Below are positions 9,824 to 21,080 of a stretch of 64,000 bases of DNA, piece after piece (position 1 is the first letter of the stretch; each line of letters starts with the position of its first letter). Both the position numbers and the translations under genes were made by a program. Under the pieces are notes generated by a model. That model was not told where the DNA came from, made no database searches, and saw only the letters and a program-made list of their open reading frames with translations. The DNA comes from Oopsacas minuta (Eukaryota; Porifera; Hexactinellida; Lyssacinosida; Leucopsacidae). The DNA lies in assembly GCA_024704765.1 (NCBI GenBank), contig JAKMXF010000041.1, positions 1 through 64,000 on the forward strand, in the 5' to 3' direction.

Positions 9824-11818
9824 TTAAGTACTTATAAAATTAACGAAATTAATTTCCTTGACAGCATTTAGTAGGTTTTCGCCGTAATTTTCTAGAGACT
9901 CGCTACATTGATAATTTCTCCAAACTTTGATGAATCGAGAATGAGCTGATTCAGCTGCCTGCTCTGAAACGGCGCCCAATCCCATACCAACTGGAAGGAA
10001 TTTGGTGATAAATGGGATAACATGTCTGCACACTATATGGACTTTTGTTGAACAATTCAGCCCAGTTAATTTGAATGCTTCTTCAAATTGAAATATCGCC
10101 AGTTTGTAATCACCTTGTATCTTTTGCCCAAAACATGTCCTCACTACCTCTGAAAATCGCTTTAAAGCAATGCTGGATGAGTTGCTAATTGGAAAACCAA
10201 TCTGCTCAACCATCAATGTAATTTTCCGCATTGCATTACCTTCAAATGCGCCTCCATGGTAAGAACTTCGAGATATGTTATTGTGCTTCAGTAATAATTC
10301 ATGTGTAACTAACTCTTCTTCAGACATTGTAGCCACGATCGCATTGTACAACTTCTGACCAACCCCTAACAAAAGATGTAACTCGGGAATATTGAACATC
10401 TGCATGTAGTCAACCATCCATACACCAAGAGCCTCCATATCTTCTACACCATCACAGTCAATCGCATGATTCTTTGAGTCGGAGTTATATTCTTCACACA
10501 ATTTTTGGTACATCTCTGCATGATGTGCTGATGATCTTGATTTGAATTCGACATGATCCAATCCACTTTTAGCATCCCATACACACCAAATGCATGGGTA
10601 ACGTCCAAGCATAATACCCAGACAGAGAGCAGCGGCTTTGAGATCAAAGGTAAAAGATACGTTGTACTCATGAATAAACTTTTGAATTTCCGGGGCATTC
10701 AGTATTATAGAAAAATTGTAATTATTTTCAGGAGCACTTGATACCCATAAGAAGATTAGATTTCGCACAGAATTTTCCAGTTGTAGACACATGACAAGCT
10801 TAGTGAACCCACAACCATAATCAAGGCCAAGCTTAAAATTGAAACTGTAAACTGAAGATTCTCCGCTAATGTTGTAGACTTTTTCTATCAGTTTGTCGAT
10901 GTTGCAACAGCGTACGACCCAAGTCTTTCTGATATCAGAGGAATACTTCTCTTTGCTCCATTCCAGATCTAATTGGACGCATTCGAATATATCATCACAA
11001 TATTGTTTCCGTTCGTCGTAATAGTCCTTCATTGATGGACAGGCCACGCCAGCATCCCTTATTACTTTGGTTACAGCTTTTAGTTGCTTGTTACTCATTG
11101 CTCCGCCAGTGCATTTTATCTGTGCGATGTCAGAGAAATCCATTTTGGGCATTTTGTGTTGAGGTAACTGGTCCAAATTACCAGGAAGCATATGAATTGG
11201 ATGGCCTCCCGATGGTCTAGGTAACGTTATACGCGAGTCCTCACTTGCACTGCGGAATTTTCGTAAGATTTCGGAACATACGACAGGTTCAATAGAACGT
11301 TTTCGTGCTAACAAAAATTGGCTATTATTTACCAAAGAAGTTTTTGAGCAAGTATGCGGAAATCCGGGACTTATTGTGTTTAAACACTTACTACAAAGGT
11401 TAAGAACCTTTTTGGGAGAGTTGATCGCAGGACGTCCAGGTTTTTCGTGGAGAATTTGCAAAGAAGCACGATTTCTAGGTCCAAATCTCGAACTTTCCAT
11501 GCACATTACACAGGTATTGACTGAACTACACGTATTCAAGCGAGTATTTCGTATAATTGGCCAATTGAATCGAACAGGAATTTCCCTTGAAGTATCATCA
11601 TGCATTGATCGATTAACCAAATAGAGCTTGCAAGTATTGCACAAAACATTTGGCCGATTATCGTCCATCGGATCGATTGGCTCGAAAAACTTCGAATATT
11701 GCTCACCCAAATGAGTAGAAATAAGGCTATTGTTTTTAATAGTTATCTTCCCAACTTTAATACAACACCAACGACAAATTTTGCCTTTTGCAGACTCGTG
11801 CTTACTCATAAATACCAA
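9824..11818 (-). CDS. orphan Zn-finger/DDE-like transposase candidate, 664 aa
   Basis: Intact 664-residue frame. The N-terminus is rich in paired cysteines: C15/C18 with C60/C63, then C103/C106, and C142/C145/C157, suggesting DNA-binding zinc modules. The C-terminal half has islands I associate with a family of uncharacterised invertebrate proteins: GLDYGCGFTK (D333), FDLKAAALCLG (D392) followed by a CIWC pair (C409/C412), IPELHLLLGV (E479), YHGGAFEGNAMRK (H521), KVHIVCRHV and VSEQAAESAHSRF (E619/E623). Two aspartates on predicted strands and a late glutamate are consistent with an RNase H-fold DDE enzyme, but the triad is inferred, not proven. It is the only gene between the long TIRs, so transposase is the likeliest role. 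No signal peptide or membrane segment. The start at 11818 gives the cysteine pair at residue 15; a second ATG at codon 4 is possible. Confidence 0.75.
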   Translation of the reverse strand: MVFMSKHESAKGKICRWCCIKVGKITIKNNSLISTHLGEQYSKFFEPIDPMDDNRPNVLCNTCKLYLVNRSMHDDTSREIPVRFNWPIIRNTRLNTCSSVNTCVMCMESSRFGPRNRASLQILHEKPGRPAINSPKKVLNLCSKCLNTISPGFPHTCSKTSLVNNSQFLLARKRSIEPVVCSEILRKFRSASEDSRITLPRPSGGHPIHMLPGNLDQLPQHKMPKMDFSDIAQIKCTGGAMSNKQLKAVTKVIRDAGVACPSMKDYYDERKQYCDDIFECVQLDLEWSKEKYSSDIRKTWVVRCCNIDKLIEKVYNISGESSVYSFNFKLGLDYGCGFTKLVMCLQLENSVRNLIFLWVSSAPENNYNFSIILNAPEIQKFIHEYNVSFTFDLKAAALCLGIMLGRYPCIWCVWDAKSGLDHVEFKSRSSAHHAEMYQKLCEEYNSDSKNHAIDCDGVEDMEALGVWMVDYMQMFNIPELHLLLGVGQKLYNAIVATMSEEELVTHELLLKHNNISRSSYHGGAFEGNAMRKITLMVEQIGFPISNSSSIALKRFSEVVRTCFGQKIQGDYKLAIFQFEEAFKLTGLNCSTKVHIVCRHVIPFITKFLPVGMGLGAVSEQAAESAHSRFIKVWRNYQCSESLENYGENLLNAVKEINFVNFIST

Positions 11819-12222
11819 CAGTAGAAATAGATATCAGAACAATTATGTATCAGAAAAATTATATAGAAAATGAGTACAAGCATTCTTTAAATAGTTTTTC
11901 TATGCAAACAGATATTCGTTAAACACCTTTAATTACTAATTATCACTGAATGGAAACTACTTAAAAGTATTCAAAGGACTCGATTAGGTGATTAATGACG
12001 TGCAATCAAACTATTGTTACTATTGTTAAACTATTCGAACCTGATACCATACAGAAAAATGAATGACATATAGAATAGAATAAAACCACAATACTATTGA
12101 AAATTCTAAGTGCATGCAGATGTAAACAACAATGTCTAAGCATATCATAATAATATCTGATTGCCAATGGTGATGCATCTGCCATCGCTGTCATGATGAG
12201 AATCTAAAATATTCGAATTGTA

Positions 12223-12385
12223 AAAAATTATTTTTTTACAAAAAAATAAATTTATCGAAAAAATTTGTGTGGGAAATATTTTTTTGACAACAGAATCGGA
12301 TTCTACGCAAAATTCTACACAAGAATCATGAAAAATCTCAAGGACCTCGTTTTTTCGATCAATATGATTTTCTGAGAGACCCGTG
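12223..12385 (-). repeat. right terminal inverted repeat of the orphan element
   Basis: Inverted match of 9557-9718 and direct match of 2600-2764. Ends with CTGAGAGACCCGTG. Confidence 0.85.
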
Positions 12386-12392
12386 CTAATGT

Positions 12393-12540
12393 TTCAAAAA
12401 CTAAATCTTTACCTAATTTTAGCAATAGCAAAAGTTAAGTTAAGTAGTTTAGTTGATAGGGCCTCTCAGGCTTTAACTAGTCCTGGGGCAACAACTGATT
12501 CGGACCAGTTATGGCCGACTACAACTTGTCCTCCCTTGCC
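12393..12540. repeat. dispersed repeat, copy 1 (copy 2 at 27028-27172)
   Basis: About 145 bp shared with 27028-27172 almost base for base (AGGGCCTCTCAGGCTTTAAC, then GACTACAACTTGTCCTCCC). Copy 2 stops at the N at 27173, so its real extent is unknown. Confidence 0.8.
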
Positions 12541-12594
12541 ATAACTTGTCCGGCCGCTGTAATAGCCCTAGAATATACCCAATCACAAAATCTA

Positions 12595-13005
12595 TATTAT
12601 TAAATCTCAATTGTTGTTTGTTTGTCCGTTGGTCAAAGAAAGGATTTAATGTATGCAATGTTAAAATTGTGGCATAACTTTGTATTTATCGTGTTTATCA
12701 AGGAAGTAAATAGAATTCAATAAAACTTCACTAAATATATCGAACATGCTGAATCCGATTTTCACACTTTTGGATTAATCATATGCAAATTTATTGTTGT
12801 TTTTATGAATATAAAGTAAACAAATTATCCAAATCTCAAAATATACGTACAGTCTTGCTCTAAACGGCTACCCCGGGGGTTGATCTTACAAAATAATTCA
12901 ATAATATATTTGCCATATATGTATATTGGAGGATAATGGATACCTCGAAGCGCAATGCTCCTAGTTCATCGCGAAGCAACGAGCCTTTGGCTCGTACCTC
13001 CTATA
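12595..13005. repeat. dispersed repeat with 3' hairpin, possibly Helitron-like; copy 1
   Basis: Shared with 62568-63125. Starts with TCAATTGTTGTTTGTTTG and ends shortly after a stem ACGAGCCTTTGGCTCGT (12979-12995); the other copy has the complementary loop form. A single 3' hairpin without TIRs recalls non-autonomous Helitrons, but the usual CTRR end is not clear. No coding capacity. Confidence 0.5.
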
Positions 13006-15180
13006 TCACAATCACAAAATACCGCCTATATTTCCAGGGTTTTTGTATTGTAAGTGTGCAATGTCGTGTATCCTTGTTGTAAGTAAAATTGCCATTATTT
13101 TGATGTTAGTGTTATGAAGATATAAAGATAGTAGCAAATGTAGAACATATCCGAATTAACATGTTTGGAACAATGTAATATCGTAAATCTTGGAATACAA
13201 AACAATGTAAATTATTAATCAAGTCACATCATCTCTAATGGAGTAATAAATACAGTAAACTCGGATAAGACATACGATTTCTTTGAAAAATTCAATAATG
13301 AACAATAAGATTTCTAGTATAAATCATTTGATTCTTAATTAATAGCTAATAATCTGGTGGAACTCTAACGGACTTACGATCTTTGACACAAACCTAACTA
13401 CTCAAATCCGATGCAAAATCTCTAAATTTTTGTTCCTATTTTCTTTTACTATCCTTTTCTTTGTCAAGATGTAATCACGTTCACATCTTTGAACTGCCAA
13501 ATCTACTTAGGTATTCATCTTCATAGTAACTGAGTTGATATATTGGTTAATAGAATAATATGTCTATTATATAGGGGATACAATTTTAGGAAATCCTTAT
13601 GCATACACTATCTTGCAACCAAATATCTAACTTTATTTAACCATATTTTGAACCTATGATTCCTGAAAAATCTCTGTGGCAACTTTACAGATTTCTCATG
13701 TCCTTGCTGTTTTAAGATTCATTCCACTCCTACTTGTCCTAGAAGATCTATCTCCCATCTAGCATCTGAATGAAGTAAAGCTTTCCCCACTCAAAATCAT
13801 TAAGAAGAAATTATCTAATAATATTAAATGTTATAAAAGGATCGAAAAATTTCACATAAGCCGCTAAGAGAACTAGTCTACACACCAAATTATATTTATA
13901 TTAAAGTATACATAACAAATTTACATCCGATACATATTACAAATGACAATATACAAACATCAACGACTAATATTTGAACAAATTTTATACACACAACAAT
14001 AGACAGGGACAGATTGGACAGATTGGACAGATTGTTACCGCGACACACAACATTTGCTATATTATGCAACAGATGTATGGATTGGATTATCTAATCAACT
14101 ATTGAGAACATATTATTATATGAAACAATTCATGAGTTCTTAAACCAAGAAACTAAGATTGATTAATAATTATTTCTCAAACGCACATTCACCTCAAGCA
14201 CAAATCAATTCAACATATTCAATAAATTTGAAAGAAAACGTACAAAATATTCAAAATATAGAAAAATAATAAAGGCATAGTACAATATTCAATGATTTCA
14301 TCTATTAGCTCAGAAACCAGAACTAGATGTACAAATCCCGAGTAAATGAACCCAGAATGTAATATTTATTCTCATATACACTCAGCTATCAACTCTAATC
14401 CATTCAACACCTTTAACGAAAAATGAACTATACGTATGTTTAATGAATTCCCAAATTTTACTTACAATTACAATATGTATACAATATTGGATTATTCCGA
14501 ACCAGATCCATAATTCTTCAACTTTGAACACAGAAATCCTATACACAGATACATCAATCCAATAATAATGACACCCTTATTTACCCACAACCATTCCCCA
14601 CATTCCTGAGTTTTCGTAACAATGATGAATAACTTTCATCTTTTCCTCTGACATTATTCCAGAGCTTTGCATACAAGTGTATACAACTGGTGAGTCCTAA
14701 TAATTATTTCGAAGAAAATATTGAAGTATATGACAGAAAATATAGATGTTAATAACTAAGGAAGTCCTTTAATCAGGACATAATGAACAGAATAACTGAC
14801 CAAAAGAATTCTATATAAAAGAGGATAGACTCTTTTCCTCAAATTTCTTCGTTCTCTACATACAACTGAGTAGATAGTCAAACGTCTGCTGGGCCATATA
14901 AATAATATTATTGTTCTTATTATTGTTTACAAACTAGTTTAAACTCTACTGGCAATTAACTAAACAAACTAGTGACAAATTTAATACAAATACGTGTTTA
15001 CAATTTGTAGAACATTAAAACAATAAAACAAAAACAACAAAACCAGACGAAGACAGAATGTTACCACGACAAAAATATTTGTAGTATGGACGTATGATCT
15101 CAATTACTCTAGCAATATATCACAGATGAATTATTGATGATTTCGGATTCTATAACTGGAATATGTGCATAGCTAGCTTN
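13006..15180. other. long stretch with no gene seen
   Basis: Very AT-rich, no convincing reading frame. A short tandem AGATTGGAC runs at about 14008-14032. Two loosely similar stretches (near 14030 and 15055, both with TGTTACC..CGACA) may be worn repeats. ACAGTAAACTCGGATAAGA at 13254 resembles a MITE end also seen near 63945. Ends at the N at 15180. Confidence 0.5.
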
Positions 15181-15505
15181 TATCCTATACAATATGTACT
15201 TGTTGTCTATCCTATACAATATGTACTTGTTGTTTATCCTATACAATATGTACTTGTTGTCTATCCTATACAATATGTACTTGTTGTCTATCCTATACAA
15301 TATGTACTTGTTGTTTATCCTATACAATATGTACTTGTTGTCTATCCTATACAATATGTACTTGTTGTCTATCCTATACAATATGTACTTGTTGTTTATC
15401 CTATACAATATGTACTTGTTGTCTATCCTATACAATATGTACTTGTTGTTTATCCTATACAATATGTACTTGTTGTCTATCCTATACAATATGTACTTGT
15501 TGTTG
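15181..15505. repeat. 27-bp minisatellite, about 12 units
   Basis: Unit TATCCTATACAATATGTACTTGTTGTC or the variant ending in T, repeated from the N at 15180 to about 15505. Since 27 is a multiple of 3 the array stays open in several frames on both strands; those frames are not genes. The C/T variant at the last base alternates in an irregular pattern, showing past unit turnover. Confidence 0.95.
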
Positions 15506-15656
15506 TATGAATTGATGGCATATACAAACAGCAATCAGACAATTTAATGAATATTCGTTGCTACCTCTCCCACATCCTTACTAATATCATTTAACGTATC
15601 TTTGCTGACAATATAAATATTATTACATACATAAACTGATAGAAGAATGAAATGTA

Positions 15657-16065
15657 TTATACATTTATAGAAGTGATGATGACTTTCAGTGTAGATTTCC
15701 TGCCCTTGTTGGCTTGGCAAATGGCGCAAAAGCGTACGAAGAGGGCAATCACATCACGAAGCACATGATAGTTGTGGCTCAGGAAATACTTGTGCATCCT
15801 GTCTCGTCCCCCATGACTGAGCTCCTGATGTGCGGCCACTAACATATCCCACAGGTCTTCCTTGGCCACTACACGTAACTTGCTCCGTGTAATACCCCGG
15901 TACTCACCTTCTTTCAAGTATAGGATCTTTGCACCCTCAAACTCCTCCACAGAATAGCGCAACTTGGTCCTGTCCCAATTGCGATCGTTTGTATTGCAAT
16001 TATCTTTTCTGTAAGCCTCTATAGTCCTATCTCTCCTTCTCTCCCCACCAACTTGTTGAGCAAGG
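15657..16065 (-). pseudogene. integrase zinc-binding (H2C2) fragment, KRBA2/gypsy type
   Basis: Reverse-strand frame, open from about 16065 to 15657. It has the HHCC zinc-binding module found before retroviral-type integrase cores and in KRBA2-like host proteins: a histidine pair in AAHQELSHGGRDRMHKY, then LFVRFCAICQANKGRKS. Upstream residues (DRTKLRYSVEEF, AKILYLKEGEYRG) fit the region N-terminal to that module. No catalytic core follows, so this is an isolated exon or a truncated copy. Ty3/gypsy, Ginger-type and domesticated KRBA2-like genes cannot be told apart here. Confidence 0.65.
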
Positions 16066-17204
16066 TAATAGGAATTCTCGGTCTATTGGTGTTCGTATTA
16101 ACGAGGTGTTGTATAGTACTAACCTTTATACTTACAAGATTTTACAATCGACTAACAATACCAAATACCCTATGCTTTGATCAGGGTCTTCGAGTATATA
16201 AAGTAGATAAGAATCCAGATAACTCATGCATTTAGCTAAGCATTTCGACCTAGCAACTTTTGAACCTCAGCTTCAAATATGTGTTGTTCCAAAATAAAAA
16301 CAAAAAGTGACTTGTCCAAATGAACAACACAATAATAAGCACAATACATATTTATAGAAACTTTTTAGAAGAATATCCGCAGTAACTGTTGCGTGATACA
16401 CAGGTGGTATTATAGGCCTAACACCCTAGTAGCATCTAGGTAACTTTGGTATGTTTGTTGAATAGTAATTACGCAAATATATTTACATTTTAGTTAACCC
16501 ATAATATCATAACTAGCAAATTATTTAAGAATAACCTTACTCAATTTGGACGGAGACATCTCCATTCTAAGTGTTGTTTAGTGAATTAATAGAATTAGAC
16601 TAGCTCTTAATGTGTCAAACAAACTTAGAGGGATAGATCGAATATGCTATATTTCTGCATTAGAAATCTCGATCAATTATCTTACAAATATATATGATAT
16701 TTCCACCAACCTTTTTAATTCAGTCTTTAGTACAAAGTAATAATTTTTTAATAGTTCTTCGTCTAATATTGTGAGCCACTTACTTAGTTCTGTAGTGTAC
16801 TATTATTCAGTAGTGAATGTTTCTAGAGTTTGTGTGTATATTATGCATTAGCTGGTGAGCTGTTAGTATGTTGTTGCAATGTAGCTTGATTGTTTTCTGT
16901 AGCGGGTGCAATTCCATTGTTGCAACTGTGTTGTTATTTGTGATTCTAATGTGTAATCGTTGCTTAAATTGGTAAATATGATTTTGATTGCACATATGGT
17001 TTTTGCCCCAATACATTGTTTTATCCGGAAAATGAAACTTATAATTGCACTTCAAGAATAAATATGATCCTGAAACCTGGGCAACTCTCAAAGCGGGGCT
17101 CTACTGTAGTAGATAAACATGAATAAACAGATATAAATACTTTTTAAATGAGGCTGAGAAGCTGTAGGTCAGCAGCTACCACATCCTTTACGTCTGTCCT
17201 TTGT
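16066..17204. other. no gene seen
   Basis: AT-rich with frequent stops. A reverse-strand open stretch at 16807-17091 has no recognisable features. Confidence 0.5.
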
Positions 17205-18115
17205 CATTGGTAACTGCAACTTTGGAGGAGGAGAATTGGAGATGGAGCATGGCAGTGGATTTGAGGAAAAAGAGTAAGACAAAAATACACAAAAAGGTAC
17301 AGAGATAGTGAAGCGCACGAGTGAACATACTTATGCGCCTTGACGAGAAGGCTGTGAGCTCATGCGAGACGAAGGTGGGTACTGCTGCTAAATTCTCCAA
17401 ATTGGACAACCTGAAGCGGACAATACAGTGACAGTACAGCCTACCACTCTAGCGAAGCTAGCTCTATCAACAGCATGCCAGTAGACAGCTAAAGGGAGCA
17501 GATCCTACTCTACGACTTTGGTGCAGACGATGTACACAGATTTCTTATCTTCGGGACATAACGCAACCTCAGGATGCTGCGATAAAGCAAGATCTGGTTA
17601 GCTGACGGCACCTTCATGACGGCAGCTAGTAAGATCTTGCTTGGCTGCTGCAGCATCCGAGGTTGCGTTGTGTCCCGAAGATGAGGAATCTGTGTACATC
17701 ATCTGCCCCAGAGTCGTAGAGTAGAACTCCTCTCCCTTGGCAGTCTGCTGATATAATGGTAGTAGAGCGTACTCTACTTGAGTGGTGAGTTGTACTGGTG
17801 CTGCGAGTACACTAGCACGTTGGCGTTGTATCATCCGCTTCAGGCTGTCCACTTAGGGTAGTTTAGTAGCAGTACCCTCTGATGCCGTCTGCAAACTCTC
17901 GCCCACTATGTAGTGTGCGCTATACTAGCACTCTCGCGCTTTCCTCTTTATACCCACCTTCGTCTCGCAGCAGCTCACAACCTGCTCATCAGGGGCGTGA
18001 GATGGGATCACTCGTGTCCTTCACTATCTCTGTACCTTTGGTGTGAATCCTCGCATTACAATTTCCTCTCTCCTCGCACTGCCAATGCACCACATCAATA
18101 ATCCTCCTCTGAAGT
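17205..18115. repeat. 0.9-kb imperfect palindrome (inverted duplication)
   Basis: The two halves match as reverse complements around a centre near 17612. Matching blocks include AGGTACAGAGATAGTGAAG (left, 17295) with its complement near 18025; GCGAGACGAAGGTGGGTA (17363) with 17950; CCTGAAGCGGA with 17840; and the inner 100 bp (GATGTACACAGATT, CTTCGGGACA) with 17650-17705. The arms differ by indels of tens of bases. The right arm keeps an 84-codon reverse-strand frame (17852-17598), Gln/Ser-rich and unrecognised; the left arm does not. A fainter third copy of the outer part lies at 23280-23400. Confidence 0.85.
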
Positions 18116-18252
18116 GTATATAATTATCATCCCTCTAACATCATATTACCTCCTCTGATCGTCTTGATCAACTTAAAATGTTGATCAGGAGGAGGCTCTG
18201 CTATTTTCAAGTTTCAAAAGTTAAATTATCTTAAACGTCCATGCCACTAAAG

Positions 18253-20012
18253 CAGTGTTTCTCAAACTTTTTTCGCACAGCGCCCTTTGTCAACAATATT
18301 CCCTCGATACCGCCCCCCTCCAGAAAGTCTAAATCTTTTTACTACACTCGTATTTGTTAATGATAATAAGTAATATTTATCAATTAATGAGAAGGGTGTA
18401 CTTGAGCGTGATGTTCGTCGATAATCCCATTTATATCTGGTTTCATATCAGTGAGCAGCAATCTCAAATCTCCGCATTGAGAAATATCGAGTCTGTTTCT
18501 TTGCTTCGTTAGTAATTGAACGACTGCACTAAAACCTCTCTCAACGAGATATGATGTCGGAAACGCCAGAACTAGCAGTTTTGCTACTTTCCACAAATTG
18601 GGAAATTTATTTCGTCCTGCGATTGCAATCCAAAGTCTTTCATACCCCATCATTGTAAAATGAGCTTTTTCCTCGCAATCACTTTGCAAGTCCATCAACT
18701 CTTCCTGCAAATAGAGTGGAACTGTTGGGGCAGCCACACAGAAAGGGTCAATTAGCCAATGAGGCGGTTCAAGTTCCAACAAGTCAGTGAATCGCTTGAT
18801 CATATCCGCTTTCAGTACTTCAAGATGTTCACAATATGCTAGCAAATCGTCATCTGAAATTTGGAGTCCTGCTAGGTGAGGGAACTGGTAAAATTCTCGT
18901 CGAGCGATATTTTGTTTAAATAACGTTAGTTTCCCTATGAAGGAGCTGACAACAGTTTTACACTTGACCAGAGTGACTAAATTGCCTTGTAGTTGCAAGT
19001 TGATTGCGTTGAACTTATCAAAAATGTCAGTCAAGTAAGCTACATCTGATTTGGCTGCACTGACAAGCTGCATTAACTGCGGGTTCTCTTCCTCTAAAAA
19101 TTCTAAAATCGTGTCGAAAAGACTGTAGAACCGACTGAGACACTTTCCTTTTGAGAGCCACCTCACTTCTGTGTGCAAAAGCAGACGTTCAAATTCAGTT
19201 TCGTTTTCGTGACATATTTGGCGAAATATTCTTTCCTTGACTGCAGAAGCTTTAATTTTATTAATAACAGTAATGACGATATGCAATGAGTTATGCAAGC
19301 GACCACTTAGATGTTTTGCTACCAATGTTCTCGATGGACGACGCAGTGAATAGCGAAAACCTCAGGCACAGCATTTTTCAAGTACGAAATGAAACCACGA
19401 TGCCTACCAACCATAGCTGGCGCCCCATCTGTTGCACAAGCAATGATATTATTCATGGGAATTTCCTTTTCCTGAAAGAAATTTTCCACGACTTTGTAGA
19501 TAGATTCACCTTTTGTATCAGTTACTAGTGGTCTAGCAAACAACATTTCTTCAACCATTATTCCTTCGAGAATATATCGGACATATGCAAGGAGCAGTGC
19601 TTCGTTATCTGGCAATGTGGATTCGTCAATTTGAAGAGAAAATTCCGTTGTTTTAAGTATACTGTATAGTGTTTTCTCAACATCACTAGCCATCAAATTT
19701 ATTCTCCTAGCCACAGTATCATTGCTTAACGGCATGGACTTAATCACACTTCGCCCATCTGAATGCATAACAGTTGTAACTGCTTCCTGGATTGCAGGTA
19801 AAATGAGGTTTTCACCCATTGTATGTGGCTTACCAGATTTTGCAATTAGTAACGAAATGTTATAGGAGGCAACCAAACCATCAATGTTTTGTCTATCTAT
19901 TTTTCCAAATATTCCGCCCATTGTTTTTCGGCTGTCTCTCATTTTAATGAAGAATTGCACATCTTTCTCTACCTTATCACTGTGGCGCGATTTCAGATGA
20001 TCAATCATTCTT
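18253..20012 (-). mobile_element. BED-hAT element, 3' part, left of an inversion breakpoint
   Basis: Begins with the hAT terminus CAGTGTTTCTCAAAC preceded by target duplication CACTAAAG (18245-18252). Matches the full-length copy at 49149-51484 at very high identity until 20012, where similarity stops inside the gene. The missing 5' part lies inverted at 21081-21592. Confidence 0.93.
18384..20012 (-). pseudogene. BED-hAT (ZBED5-like) transposase, truncated and frameshifted
   Basis: hAT transposase related to ZBED5/SCAND3-type host genes. Catalytic landmarks are visible: LQIDESTLP (first aspartate region), IACATDGAPAMVGRHRG (second), TEVRWLSKG (conserved tryptophan), and YLVERGFSAVVQLLTKQRN (the C-terminal glutamate-arginine dimerisation motif). 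The frame breaks near 19320, where ACCAATG has one A fewer than ACCAAATG in the 49-kb copy. The BED zinc finger part is absent, cut at the breakpoint. Confidence 0.93.
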
Positions 20013-20339
20013 GATGTATATACTCTACACCCCACTATTTAATATATTAGCACATGGGTACTAGTAGCGCATGCGCCAGGTACTTTTTAATATCTCGATA
20101 ATTAATCTTACTTGGAAATCTATTTCTTTAATATTAGAATATTTATGTCAAATTTCTCTTACAGATGAATGCTTTTGGTAAGTTTATACTAATATTAATT
20201 AATTGGAATTAGTATTTTGGGCCAAAATTCCATTAATTATCGCTAATAATATATGATTGACCAAATGTTCAATAGTAAAGAGCTCATTAGCCTTGTATAG
20301 GTATATAAGTGATCTTTGATTGGGGATAGTATGTTATTT

Positions 20340-20710
20340 CAGTTTGTATACAATTCAAGATCGGGAAAATTAGAGAAGAAGAAGAAGAAGGTGTTACTGA
20401 TGCTGCACTAATTTGGCCAACCTCAAATATATACTTACCCAAGAAGTGGGGCTGTCGGTCTTGCTTCTTCACGTGTGATGACCTTTGGGTCATGACCGGC
20501 CACGTGGAGAAGCATGTTCAGACAGTCTCCCATCAGGTAGCAGGCGATCGTTATCATCCGGTGTACAACTTAATAGTCAAACATTATGATTAATGAATTG
20601 TGTATTTTAGTTTTATTTGTAGTTATATAGTACTTAGTATATATTTGGTTAATAAATTAGTGAATGAGATTGCAAAGTTACGTAGACTCACATGTAATTT
20701 AATTGAAGGT
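20340..20710 (+). repeat. inverted repeat arm with C2H2-like ORF, copy 1
   Basis: Matches 22180-22525 in opposite orientation, including noncoding DNA after the frame (ATGAGATTGCAAAGTTAC near 20664 and its complement near 22205). Inside, about 20372-20594 on the plus strand encodes a C-terminal segment: an acidic run, DAALIWPTSNIYLPKKWG, then CRSCFFTCDDLWVMTGH with a following HVEKHV. The paired cysteines and histidines look like a C2H2 zinc finger. It ends in LIVKHYD and a stop. Protein family not recognised. Confidence 0.7.
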
Positions 20711-21080
20711 AATTAAGGGTAATAGGAGCAGAAGGAATATATCTATGTCATGTATGTTTTCTTTTTGCTTAGTTAGGAACCGAGCTCTGGACGAGGATAT
20801 GGCAAGTACATTTTAGTTTTTGGATACTAGTGTGAAGTTAGCAGACTATTCGCTCAGGGACACTTCAGTCACTAATTTGACTCACTTATACTCAGCAGAT
20901 TTAAATGAAATTTGTATCATTGGAAAGAGGAGATTTAGACGTTTTACACAATATGTTTTGGTTTTATAAATTCACTTTTAGTTACATTTTTAGTTCGAAT
21001 TTTTAGGATCACGACTCCCTTGAATTCACCCACCTAAAAGTCAGAATTTGATTCTGAAATTTTCTAGGCATACTTTAGTG

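Larger units (their letters stand above)
9557..12385 (-). mobile_element. 2.8-kb transposon with long TIRs and one orphan transposase-like gene
   Basis: The ends are inverted copies of each other for about 160 bp, starting CACGGGTCTCTCAGAAAATC at 9557 and ending with the complement at 12385. Between them is a single uninterrupted gene (9824-11818, reverse). A third copy of the right end lies at 2561-2764. I see no clear target-site duplication: the left flank is ATATATGTGT and the right flank CTAATGTTTC. TIR-plus-single-ORF structure says DNA transposon. The long TIRs and the protein do not match hAT, Tc1, Harbinger, P, MULE or piggyBac as I know them. Confidence 0.8.

Noticed and set aside
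9824-11818. Assignment of the 664-aa protein to KDZ, Kolobok or Zisupton transposases
   Set aside because: The Cys pattern and motif order as I recall them do not fit; naming it would be unsupported.
15163-15547. Long open frames on both strands
   Set aside because: They are by-products of a 27-bp tandem repeat.
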